Assembly (NCBI GenBank): GCA_011317545.1
Contig: WUJK01000015.1
Span: forward strand, 62,001 to 126,000
DNA from: Coniella vitis
Taxonomy: Eukaryota; Ascomycota; Sordariomycetes; Diaporthales; Schizoparmaceae
DNA length: 64,000 nt
Direction of reading: 5' to 3'
Both the position numbers and the translations under genes were made by a program. Under the pieces are notes generated by a model. It was not told where the DNA came from. It was given only the letters and a program-made list of their open reading frames with translations, and did not search any database. Positions 52,860 through 63,842 of this stretch are shown here, piece after piece; position 1 is the first letter of the stretch; every line of letters starts with the position of its first letter.

Positions 52860-53047
52860 TATAACGGGCTGGCCCCTATAAGGCTCTAGGAATTAACTAG
52901 CGTTCTTACGGCCGTCTCCGACGTACGGAACCTTTCGCTTAGGCGGTTAAGGCAAAAGGTACGCAATCTTCTGAATACGTTTCAGAAGATCTAGTCAACT
53001 TATCAGGCACGTCGGGCGAAGGCAATATCATAGGTGGGCCTGTGATA
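52860..53047. repeat. TRIM right terminal repeat
   Basis: 188 bp, same length as the left one. Keeps GCTGGCCCC, GTCAAC, TATCAGGCAC and GGGCCTGTGATA where the left repeat has transitions. Confidence 0.85.
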
Positions 53048-54278
53048 ATAATTATCCTTATAATAAAAGGTTTAGTTAAGGAGTTTATAATCGGAGTCGT
53101 CCGATACTTATCCTAGAAGCTAGTTTTAGCTAGGAGTAGAGTCTATAGTCTCGCGTATTATAATATTAGCTTATCGTCCTTCGGGGATTTTCTTAAATTC
53201 TCTAGGTTTCTTAGGTTATCGGTATTCTTATATAAAGTAGCCTATCTTATTATAGTTAAAGCATTCCTTACTTATAGGTTTACGCTAAGCTATATCGAGT
53301 TCTATAAATCCTATATATATAATACTGCTAACTATTATACCTTATTTCTAGAAGCTACGGTTAGTTATCTATTAAATCCGCTATCTTATATTAACGTAAT
53401 TCCTCTATATAATATAGCTTCCTCCTTTTTTACTTTTCTTTATATATTTTTCGTAAAAACGGTTATCGATATAGATAGCGTTATTACTAAATATTATAAA
53501 GTCTTTAAGCTAATCCTACTTAGAGATTTTATCCTTAACCTTATCCTTAAATCCTCTATAATAGTATTCTATAAGGTTCTTATCTTCCTAAGGGAGGTAT
53601 ATTAAGAGTTACTTAAAACAGACTATATAAGCTAAAGCAGACTTATTCTACTTAAGTTCTATAAGTTATTATATTATAATTCGTTCTTCGTTAGGATTAT
53701 TAAATATTTCCTTAAGGATATATTCGAATCCTACGAATAAATCGAATATATTCTTAATAGTTATCTTATATTAATCGAGGTTACCTAGGTATTTAATATA
53801 GTTACGAAGTAAGGGTTTATACTAAATAAGTATATCCTTTTCGAGTTATATACCGGCTAGGATAATTTTATCGGGTTTAATAGTAAATTATACTACGTTA
53901 TATAGGAAGTATACCTTATAATAGGTAAGGAACCCTTAAAACGTCTTTTAATTATCGTTATATATAATAGGTTTATCTATCTTATAACCGTTACCGGTAT
54001 TTTAAATAATAAGCGCTAGGGGTATAACGGCTATAGCTTAGTATTATTCGAGTTATTAGGCTTACCTATAGATAATACGATTCTATTACTCTTAGTTCTA
54101 TTAGAGTATAACGAGTTATTAAATAAGTTCGATTAATTAATATATTATATCTTCCTAAGTTATAACCTAGCGATATCCTTCTCCTAAGGTAGATAGGGTA
54201 GGAGTTTAAGGAGTTATTACTATACTTAATATTACTTAAGAGGTATATATAGATTATCCTAAATAAGAGTTATAAAAA

Positions 54279-54761
54279 TATAATAATCCTTACCTAAATC
54301 CCTAATTCTAGAAGTACCTATAAGTTATATATTAATAGGCGGGGAAGTATTACCTTTAAATCTCCGTATATTTATCGAGTAATATTAAGTATTATAAGTA
54401 ATTAAGAGGAATTACCCTATTATATAAAATAATACTTAGATTTATAATTAAAGATTATAAGGAAACTATCTAATATTAAGCTATAAACTCCTATCCTTAT
54501 ATCCTTCTATTATTAACTACTATTCCCTAAATAATACCTTAGACCGACGATATTACTCGTCGACTATTATAGTCTAAGTCGATAGAGTCGTAATACGGTC
54601 CTTGCGGTCTACCCTTATCCTATATAACCCTAACCCTAGTTATATTATCTAATATAACTTTATTATATAAGAGATCCCTATCGGTCCGTTAAGGTTCCGA
54701 TTTGCTAGTATATAGTTGCGCTAGCCTATTCCTATAACCTATATAACCGTAGGTTATAATA
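54279..54761 (-). repeat. Element 3, 5' LTR (right)
   Basis: 483 bp, same middle type as 39026-39507 with scattered transitions and one indel. CCCTAACCCTA at 54628-54638. Confidence 0.88.
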
Positions 54762-57700
54762 GGAAATTATAGAATAATAGGAAACGCCCTATATTAATTA
54801 GGATACTAGCGCCTAAACTATTAACGAAGAAATAAGCTTAGAATTAGAAAGCTTTATAAACGAAGATACCGATAAAGGAGATATATATTACCTTATCTAT
54901 AATATTATACTTAGAGAATTATTCCGAATAATAACCTATTAAGATAAAAACCCTCTTATATAGGAAGATATACGAATTAATTATCTCTACGAAAAGTATT
55001 ATTAGATTATATAGTTTATTTATATTATATATAATTATAGATAATACTTTAAATATAAGGTAACTAACGAATAGTTCCTTATATATAAGATAGGGTATAG
55101 TATTATCGCTTACGATAACGATAATAGTAACTATTATAAAGTACTTAGAATAAGGGGAAATTACGCTAATATTAGCCTTATATATAATACCCCCTACGAA
55201 TATACTATATAATAAGTAAAATAGTATTAGTATATAATACCTTAGTACGTACTTTACGTATAAGAAAAAGTGCTTAATTAGTATAGAATATATAAATAGA
55301 AATAAAGGGAAAAGCTTATAAAGCCTATATATATAGAACTTATATACTATAGCTTCTATAAGCGCGCCGATTATATAGAATACCTAGCGGATAAAGCGTA
55401 TACCTATTATAACCTTAAGGATAGTTAGCCCGGAGTATAAACTCCTTATACGAAAGAAGAAAACTAAGCGCGCCTATAGCGATAAGCTATAATAAGTATA
55501 TAATACGGAATATAATAAGCTAAGAACCTAGTATAAATAATAGCCCTTAAAGTATAATAAGAATAATAAAACCTAAAAGGTAAGGATCGCTTATAAGGGA
55601 TAATAAGCGATTAGGATTTATAATAAAGTCCCTCTATATAATAAATAGCTCGATATATAAATATTTAAAAATCGTAATACGAATTAACGATAAATACTAT
55701 ATAATACTCCTAGATAGCGGAGTATAAGGAAACTTTATATCCCTAAGCGTTATTAATAGAAAATAGATACCTTAGAAGAAGAAGATAAAACCTTATAAAC
55801 TTAGTATTATAGAAGGTATAGAAGTCGTTTATAGCTAAGGTATTATCGATATAAAATTTAATTAATTACTAGTTATAATCTACGGATATATAATACTAAT
55901 AAACTTCGATATTACGGATACCGTATAATATAAGCTAATTTTAGGTATATTATAGTTAAGAAAGGAAAATCCTCGAATCGATTAGATTAATAGCTATATT
56001 TTATAGGATAAAGCGGATACCTAAGAAGCGATTATAATTAAAGGTATAGGACCGGATTTAATTATTAAGTAATACCTAGATAATAGGGGCTTAAGTAAAT
56101 TTATATATACCTTTAAATCGAGAAAAGCTAAGACGATAATTACCCTAGGATATAATAAACCTCGATAGCTTATAAAAAAGGATCTAGTAATAATTAATAC
56201 CTAATAGAAGAAGGGATATAATAGATTAGGATACGATATAATAGGATTTTATTAATAATAGGGTATATTATTATAATAAGTTTAAGAAGGAATTAAGTAT
56301 ATATAATAATATCTCCTTATAATAGTAATTATATAAGATAAAGATACGTTTAAAGACCTTTCCGGTATACTAAAAAAGTATCGGAAGTTTATAAAACTAT
56401 TTTAAGGAAAATTCGATAATAGCCTATTAGAGTATAGCTTATATAACTACGAGATTCTATTTAAAAAAGGAGAATAACTAAAGTTCTTTCCTATCTATAG
56501 ATTAAATAAGGATAAATTTAAAGTACTTAGAGAATATATCGACGAAAGTCTTAAGAAAGGCTATATTAGACCCTTATATTTACTAATAGGATACCTAATC
56601 CTATTTATACTAAAGAAAAACGGCAAATTATAATTATATATTAATTATCGGTAATTTAACGATATTATAATTAAGAATCGGTACCCCTTACCTTTCTTTA
56701 AAAAACTTAGAGATAGATTTAAAGGAGCTTAATAATTTATAGCCCTCGACCTTAAGGAAGGATATATATATATTCGTATTAAACCCGGAGAAGAATAGAA
56801 AATAGCGTTTAGAATACGCTACGGATATTTCGAATATCTTATTATACTATTCGGATTTACTAACGCCCTTATATTATTCTAGGAAATAATAAACTTTATC
56901 TTATATAAATACTTCGACTATTTTATAATCGCTTACCTAAACGATATCCTTATTTACTTAAAGATATTCGAAGAATATTAGAAGTATATTATAATAATCC
57001 TATAAATCCTCTAAGATAATAAGATTTTAATAGAACCTATTAAATATAACTAGAATACTTAAGAAGTTAACTACCTCGGATATATTATTATACTAGGGTA
57101 TATACGAATATAGAAAGATAAAGTATAAGTAGTTAGGGATTAGCTTATATCTTAGAATATTAAGGACGTTAGAGCCTTTTTAAGCTATACTAACTTCTAC
57201 CGATAATTTATTAAGAATTATAATAATATTATAGTATTACTTATAGAACTTACGAAAAAGGATATTACCTTTAACTAAAACGAATAAGTATAAAAATCCT
57301 TTAGTATAATTAAGGATATAATTATATTAGAATAAATCCTAGTCGAAGTAGACTAAGATAAAGTTTTCGAGATCGAGATAAATATATTAGATTATATACT
57401 CGGTAGATAACTCGGATAATAAGACGATAAAGGACGATTATAGATAATTAGTAACTTTAGTAAGAAGTTAAACGGATTAGAACTTAACTATAGAATACCC
57501 GATTAAGAACTTATAGTAATAATAAAAGCCTTTAGGGAATAGTAATACTATCTTATTAGCGTAAAATAATAAATTCTTATATATATAGATTATAAGAATC
57601 TTTAGGTATTTACCTCGATAAAGTAGCTTAATAAACGATAAGTTAGATAATACGAATTTCTATTAGAATTCGACTTTAAGATTATCTATTATAAAGGTAA

Positions 57701-59177
57701 AGAAAACGAATAAGTAGATGCTCTTAGTAAACGGTTAGATTATAAGGATAGTAATAGTAAAGACTAAGATATTATAGTAATCTTTAAAGAAGATTCGGAA
57801 GGTAATCTTATTATACTATCTATTACTAAGGAACTTAATATAATATTATATATCGAAGGAGAAATACCTAACCTTAATAATATAATAATATTAGAATAAA
57901 ACGATTATATTAGAAGTATCTATAATATATTAGTATATAGATATTAAGGAATTAGAGCAACTTATAAAAGAATCTAACGTTATTAGAATCTACTAAACCT
58001 TAAGAAGTAAGTTATAGATATCGTTAATAACTACGATATATATAAACGAAATAAGATAAAATAATATAAACCTTATAAACTATTATAACCCCTATTAGTA
58101 CCTATAACTATTTAATCCTCTATTAGTTTAGATTTTATTACTAAGCTACCTCTCTTATAAGAACCTTTAACTTAGGTATAATACGATAGTATCTTAGTAG
58201 TAGTTTATAGACTAAGTAAGTATATATACTTCCTATTATATAAAGAAAGTAGTATTATAGAAGAACTCGTATATATATTCCTCTATATTATTATCGCTAA
58301 CTACGGAATACCTTAGGAAATTATATTAGATAAAGATAGAAAGTTCGTATTAAAATTCTAAATCTTATTTATTAAATACCTCGGAATAATATAATATATA
58401 TCTACGGTATTCTATCCTTAGATAGATAGATAAATAGAATATACTAACTAGATTATAGAATAGTATTTATAATACTATATTAACTATAAATAAGATAATT
58501 AGGTCGAACTTTTACTAACTATATAATTCGCTTATAATAATATAGATATAACGAGTATAGGAAAATTACTATTCTTCCTATTCTATAGATATAACCCTAC
58601 GGTATACTATAAAACGCTATTAGGTAGAAACGTAGAAATACTAGATTAATATACTAAAAGAATTAAGCAATTATATAAAGATACTCGATATATACTTTAG
58701 GACGTTAAAGAATAGATAACGAAATATACTAATTAGAAAAGGATTAAGGGATTAATCCTATAGAAGGGAGATAAAGTCTACCTTAACTATAAAAATATTA
58801 AAACTACTAAACCTAGCGATAAACTCGATTATAAAAAACTCGGACCTTATAAAATTATATAATAGATTTTATTAGTTAACTATAAATTAGAAATCCTATA
58901 TATACGCCTATACTTAATCTTCTATATTTTACTCCTAGAATTAGTATTAATAGACGTAGAACTCTTATACGATATAGATATTATCGAACTAAAATAAATA
59001 TAATACGAAGTTAAATAGATTCTCGACTTATATAAACGTAGATACGGAAAATAATACCTTATTAAATAGAAAAATTATAATAATTCGGAAAATACTTAGG
59101 AACTACTAAAGAACGTATACCTAGACCTTATTAAAGAATACGAAAAATAAAAAGTTATTATAGCCTTAGATAGAGAA

Positions 59178-59249
59178 GGTATTATAGGGAATTAAACCCC
59201 GGACCTCCTAGTAAGAAACTAGGAACTCTAATTATTAAGCTATAAGATT
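59178..59249 (-). tRNA. tRNA-like cloverleaf relic in element 5
   Basis: 72 nt on minus, fourth copy. Here RIP has changed the B-box to GGTTTAATTCC, and the acceptor stem is damaged. The anticodon stem CCTAG/CTAGG is intact. Confidence 0.55.
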
Positions 59250-59289
59250 ATTCGTATCTTTAACTATAATAGCTACCTATAGAAATAAC

Positions 59290-60000
59290 TAAACCCTTAT
59301 CTAGGATTAGGAACTACTTATACTTAGACTCCTTAAATCGAATCCGGATTAATTAATCGTAGTATTAGGCGCTACTAACGTATTCTAATCCGTACCTTTA
59401 AACGAAGGATCTTATACGGATAGAACGGCCTCCTTAATAATAATAGTTTAAATAGCTTCGGTAATTCGCTTATACTCCTCCTCTTCTAAACTAATATTTA
59501 CTAACTTTATACCCTTCTCCTAAAGAAACCGTTATTATTTCTTTAAACGAGATAATCTAGCTAAAATCTCTATTAAATAAGCTTATATATTAGTAAATTC
59601 CTTCTAACGCTTAAATAAACGCTCCTCCTCCTCTAACTTATAATTATTTAAACGTATTAACTTATCGTTAATCTTAGATATTAAGGAAAGAATTAATACT
59701 AATATAGCAAAAACTACTAAGAAAAACTACTTATATAAAGATACTAATACTCGTAACGTATTATAAGAACGGTTTCGTTTACTATACTATATATAACTTT
59801 TTATACTATTAACTATCTTATATACTAACCCCTCCTCTAGGTATAACGAATAAGGTATAACTTCGTAACCTTAGGTTTCGATATATATAAAACGATTTAA
59901 AGTAGTAATACGCTTCTTAGATAAAGATAAAGACGGATTCGTAGTATACGATTTTATAATTCTAGAAGATATAACGAATTAGGAAAATATAATCCGAAGT
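59290..60000 (-). pseudogene. Element 5 antisense coiled-coil ORF relic
   Basis: Minus-strand copy of the ORF in elements 1 and 4, with RIP stops. Lies between the tRNA-like sequence and the 3' LTR as in those copies. Confidence 0.5.
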
Positions 60001-60074
60001 AAGAATATTAGGTAGGATTACTTATAGGAATAAGGAATAATCTTTAGGAATAAAGATCTATAGAAGGGAGATAA

Positions 60075-60529
60075 TATTATAACCTATAGATATATAGGTT
60101 ATAGGAATAGGCTAGTATAGCTATATACTAGTAAATCGGAACCTTAACGGACCGATAGGATCTCTTATATAAGGAATACGGATAATATAATTAGGGTTAG
60201 GGTAAAGCCTATAAGAGATTACTATTACCTATCGGATAATTAATAGGTAATTATAGGTATTAATAGGCTTAGATAGGCTATATATTAATAAATAAGATAA
60301 TAGAAGGATATAAGGACGATAGATCCCCTAGCTACTAAATAGTTTTCCTTATAGTCTTTAGTTATAAATCTAAGTATTATTTTATATAATAGGGTAATCC
60401 CTCTTAATTACTTATAATACTTAATATTACTCGATAATATATAAAGACTTAAAAGTAATACTTCCCTACCTACTAATATATAACTTATAGGTACTTCTAG
60501 AATCCGGGATTTAAGTAAGGATTATTATA
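60075..60529 (+). repeat. Element 5, 3' LTR
   Basis: 455 bp, same middle type as elements 1 and 4. TTAGGG pair at 60191-60202. Preceded by a GAAGGGAGATAATA polypurine tract. Confidence 0.88.
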
Positions 60530-62469
60530 ATTAGAATAACTTATAAAAGGATCTAACGCTATTAGAACCTACCGAATCTTAAGAAATAAGTTATAGATAT
60601 CGTTAATAACTACGATATATATAAACGGAATAAAATAGAATAATATAACCCTTATAAATTATTATAACCTCTACTAATACCTACGATTATTTAGTTATCT
60701 ATTAGCTTAGACTTTATTACTAAGCTACCCCTCTTATAAAAACCCTTAACTTAAGTATAATACGATAGTATCTTAATAGTAGTTTATAGATTAAGCAAAT
60801 ATATATACTTCCTACTATATAAAGAAAGTAGTATTATAGAAGAACTTATATATATATTCCTCCGTATTATTATCGCTAACTATAGAATACCTCGGGAAAT
60901 TATATTAAATAGAGATAGAAAATTCGTATTAAAATTCTAGATCTTACTTATTAAATACCTCGGAATAATATAACGTATATCTACGGTATTTTATCCTTAG
61001 ATAAACGGATAAATAGAATATACTAACTAGATTATAGAATAATATCTATAATACTATATTAACTATAAATAAGATAATTAAGTCGAACTTTTACTTATAA
61101 TATAGTTCGCTTATAATAGTATAGATATAACGAGTATAGGAAAATTACTATTCTTCCTACTCTATAGATATAACCCTACGGTATATTATAAAATACTATT
61201 AGGTAGAAACGTAGAAACGGCAGACTAATATACTAAGAGAATTAAATAATCGTATAAAGATATTCGATATATACTTTAGGATATTAAAGAATAGATAACG
61301 AAATACGCTAATTAGAAAAGGATTAAGGGATTAATCCTATAGAAGGGAGATAAAATCTACTTTAACCGTAAAAATATTAAAACTACTAAACCTAGCGATA
61401 AACTCGATTATAAAAAACTCGAACCTTATAAAATTATATAATAGATTTTATTAATTAACTATAAATTGGAAATCCTATATATATATTTATACTTAGTCTT
61501 CTATATTTTACTTCTAGAACTAATATTAATAGATATAGAACTCTTATATAATATAGATATTATCGAACTAGAATAAGTATAATACGAAGTTAAATAAATC
61601 CTTAATTTACGTAAATATAGACGCGGAAAATAATACCTTATTAAATAGAAAGAATATAATAACTTAGAAAATACTTAGGAACCCCTAAAGAATATCTATA
61701 AAGATCTAATTAAAGAATACGAAAATTAGCGAATAACTTAATAGTAGATAGAATTAGAAAACTTACTAATAATTAAATAAACCCCCTCTATTAGAAGCGT
61801 TAACTAAATCTAACGACCTATTAAAATCTATAGTAAACTAATCTATAATATTAAACTCCTATATTAGCGAATTAGGAAACGCTTTAAGTAAAGGACCCGC
61901 CGGTACCGAAACTGCCGCCTCCTTTTTAGCCTCCTTACGCTTTATACGGTCTAACTCCTTTATAGAATCTAGGCCCCGGCGAATAGCCCGTATTATCTTC
62001 TCTCTCTATATCTTTTTCTACTTATAAAGGCGATCTATATATACATCTAAAGTATATTAAGCCTTATCTAATTCCTCTATCTTATCCTTAATCTTCTAAT
62101 AATACCGAGAGATAGTACGAATATTAGACGGAGAAGGACCTAATATATCCTAGCGAGATTTATTTAAACGAATATACTTAGTATAGCGTTCGGAATATAT
62201 TACGGAAATCTAATAAGAAGAAAGCCCCCGTTCCTTATAGTTAGAGTAGGTCGGTATCTCTATATAATACTCTAGAATAGATTAAAGAAGAAGGTTATAT
62301 TTAACGGTTTTAGGAGTAATCGACGAAGAAATCTTTCGAGAATAACTTTTATTAATTCTCGACGATATAACGAATTAGGAAGGTATAATCCGAAGTAAGA
62401 ATATTAGGCAGGATTACTTACGGAAATACTATAGGTCTTTAGGGATAAAGACCGATAGAAGGGAGATAA
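60530..62469 (+). pseudogene. Outer element: integrase, chromodomain and 3' region remnant
   Basis: Integrase resumes at the position equivalent to 45670 of element 4 and runs to about 61430; chromodomain remnant about 61585-61720 (LRKYRRGK, EYNNLENT, PLKNIYKDLIKEYEN). No tRNA-like sequence follows. RIP stops throughout. The upstream half of pol is missing. Confidence 0.75.
61790..62260 (-). pseudogene. Outer element antisense coiled-coil ORF relic
   Basis: Minus strand reads SERYTKYIRLNKSR, SPSNIRTISRYY, KIKDKIEELDKA, YTLDVYIDRLYK, KIIRAIRRGLDSIKELDRI, KRKEAKKEAAVSVPAGPLLK and AFPNSLI-EFNIID. Same architecture as in element 3 with different sequence. It keeps several CG-rich stretches and few stops, so it is the easiest copy to align. 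Confidence 0.6.
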
Positions 62470-62953
62470 TATTATAACCTATAGTTATATAGGTTATAGG
62501 AATAGGCTAGCGTAATTATATATTAGTAAATCGGAACCTTAACGAACCGATAGGGATCTCTTATATAATTAAGTTATATAGGATAATATAGTTAGGGTTA
62601 GGATTATACGAACTAATTAGGAATAGATTATTAAGATTATTAGATAATCTAATAAAGCCGGATTATTAAGATTATAAGATAATCTAGATAATCTAGGGTT
62701 AAATAAGGTATTTAATATATAATAACGGAAGGATATAAGGACGATAGATTTCCTAGCTATTAGATAGTTTCCTTATAGTCTTTAGTTATAAATCTAAGTA
62801 TTATTTTATATAATAGGGTAATCCCTCTTAATTACTTATAATACTTAATATTGCTCGATAATATACGAAGACTTAAAGGTAATACTTCCCTACCTGCTAA
62901 TATATAACTTATAGGTACTTCCAGAATCCGGGATTCAGGCAAGGATCATTACA
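62470..62953 (+). repeat. Outer element, right (3') LTR
   Basis: 484 bp with TTAGGGTTAGGA at 62592-62603. The last 55 bp are free of RIP (CTTCCAGAATCC, GGATTCAGGCAAGG). The middle differs completely from the outer left LTR. Confidence 0.88.
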
Positions 62954-62958
62954 CAGAT

Positions 62959-63532
62959 GCATTAAAGAGACTTATTGCCGGAGCACTTGCTGAAAGACTG
63001 TGATGAAATTACTCAGACAATTGTTGAAGATAACGAACCTCGCCACCAGATCATTAAACTAATCGCAGCATTTCATCTTGAGATGGCACGAGTCACTATC
63101 TTTTGCCGCCTACTTGGGTGAGGGCTTCCTTCAAGGGTAGAGCTTTCTTTCAACTAAACGCGTTCTAGGTATACTACCCTTATTGGTAGCTTGGAAGATG
63201 CTTTCAAGTCTCTGGAAAAGGCAGTCATGATTCACTGCACAGTATCCACTAGGTCCAGCGTTCTGGCATATAATTTCTGCTCGTGGCCGATATATGGAAG
63301 GGGCTGCAGTACAGAAAGGGTTGCTAGCTGGGATTTGTGCCAAGAGGCCAACAGTAAGTTCCAATATATACCTTTCAGATAGCTGTTGACTGACCAACTG
63401 TGGTAGAATGTCTCCTATGCCCTTACGGCGGCAAATGCTATTCAACAGTATCACAAACCAAGCGAAGTTCAAAAGCTCAAATGGGTTGAAGATATGTTGG
63501 AGTCTCTTAATAAGTTAAGATTGAGGAATTGA
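62959..63532 (+). pseudogene. Fungal regulator gene, right half after the LTR nest
   Basis: Continues the gene broken at 29643. After a one-base shift near 62975 it reads LLPEHLLKDCDEITQTIVED, IKLIAAFHLEMARVTIFCRL; an intron (GTGAGG ... TTCTAG, about 63119-63165) leads to SLEDAFKSLEKAVMIH, VLAYNFCSWPIYGRGC and VASWDLCQEAN; a last segment ALTAANAIQQYHKPSEVQKL and WVEDMLESLNKLRLRN ends at a TGA at 63530. The WPIYGRGC block parallels the F-P-x-F-x-AGC block of Fungal_trans_2, and the final helix its NVRxAL helix. The last intron does not join in phase, so a third frame defect is likely. Confidence 0.65.
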
Positions 63533-63842
63533 GGTGACGACCAAGTCCAAGTCTATACGTTCAACAAGGTTAGGCGAGTGGGGTTGAATCAACAGCAACT
63601 TTTGGAAGTATGGGAATTGTGTATGTACTCTCTATTTATCAATATCGGCACCGCAGCTTTATCCCCTTGGGCTTGCCTACGTGCCCGACGGCATTATGTC
63701 AGCGCTCCTTGGAGTATTATCTCGCACCCCACCCCCGCTCTGATACGTCCTTGCTTCTTCCTTCACTCTCCACGAATGCCCCCTATCTATCAACTCTACA
63801 CTGACGCCCGACTTCCTTATACCTGACTCTCTTCAGATCGTG
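63533..63842. other. Intergenic region before the oxidoreductase gene
   Basis: 310 bp of unique DNA with pyrimidine-rich stretches before the ATG at 63843. It is the probable promoter of the oxidoreductase. Short ORFs here carry no motif. Confidence 0.5.

Larger units (their letters stand above)
52523..53047. mobile_element. TRIM-like miniature LTR element, TSD ATAAT
   Basis: 525 bp: two 188-bp direct terminal repeats (52523-52710, 52860-53047) around a 149-bp non-coding core, flanked by ATAAT at 52518-52522 and 53048-53052. The undisturbed target (TATATAATTATCC) is present in element 1. The repeats start TATAACGGGC and end CCTGTGATA or CCTGTAATA, compatible with RIP-changed TG...CA. A polypyrimidine stretch (TTACCTCCCTTCCTCCTCT) next to the left repeat suggests a minus-strand polypurine tract. 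Contains a 10-bp-stem hairpin (52629-52653), an A-box-like GGCGGTTAAGGC, and on minus a T-arm-like GTAAGTTCGAGC. No coding capacity. Far less RIP than its host. Confidence 0.8.
39026..54761 (-). mobile_element. Element 3: full-length chromovirus with non-matching flanks, host of element 4 and the TRIM
   Basis: LTRs at 39026-39507 (482 bp) and 54279-54761 (483 bp); without its nested insertions it is about 7.64 kb, full length. Pol on minus: chromodomain about 40530-40380, integrase 49180-48248, RNase H 49690-49330, reverse transcriptase 50570-49950 with the LDD region at 50120-50101, protease near 51345-51330, zinc-knuckle and gag about 54100-53150. The 5 bases outside are CTAAA on the left and GGAAA on the right; the difference includes transversions and cannot come from RIP. 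The flanks belong to two different elements (outer gag; element 5 pol). Confidence 0.85.
54762..60529 (+). mobile_element. Element 5: chromovirus without its 5' third
   Basis: 5768 bp; begins at GGAAATTATAG, equivalent to 42481 of element 4, so about 1.8 kb (5' LTR and gag) is missing. Remaining plus-strand pol: protease LLDSG 55706-55722, reverse transcriptase 56500-57110 with the LDD region at 56930-56950 (D to N), RNase H 57310-57720, integrase 57850-58760, chromodomain 58980-59110. Ends with a 455-bp LTR. The right flank (ATTAGAATAACTTATAAAAGG region) is integrase of the outer element, so it was inserted there; the left junction is lost. Confidence 0.88.
29644..62953 (+). mobile_element. 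33.3-kb nested chromovirus insertion, outer TSD CAGAT
   Basis: Outer element with LTR ends TATTATAACCC on the left and GGATCATTACA on the right, flanked by CAGAT at 29639-29643 and 62954-62958. The LTR orientation puts pol on the plus strand. Its left LTR is split by element 2; its gag (37773-39025) and its integrase-to-3' part (60530-62469) survive, but protease, reverse transcriptase, RNase H and part of integrase are missing. Between them lie element 3 (carrying element 4 and a TRIM-like element) and truncated element 5. The two outer LTRs differ completely in their middle segments. Everything except the extreme ends and the TRIM is saturated with RIP. Confidence 0.85.

Noticed and set aside
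20344..62469. CRISPR array or phage-like organisation in the repeat-rich block
   Set aside because: Repeats are LTRs and retrotransposon bodies; there are no regularly spaced short repeats and the DNA is fungal.
10031..62603. TTAGGG/CCCTAA pairs as chromosome end or interstitial telomere
   Set aside because: Only two units each, always at the same place inside LTRs, in both orientations according to the element.
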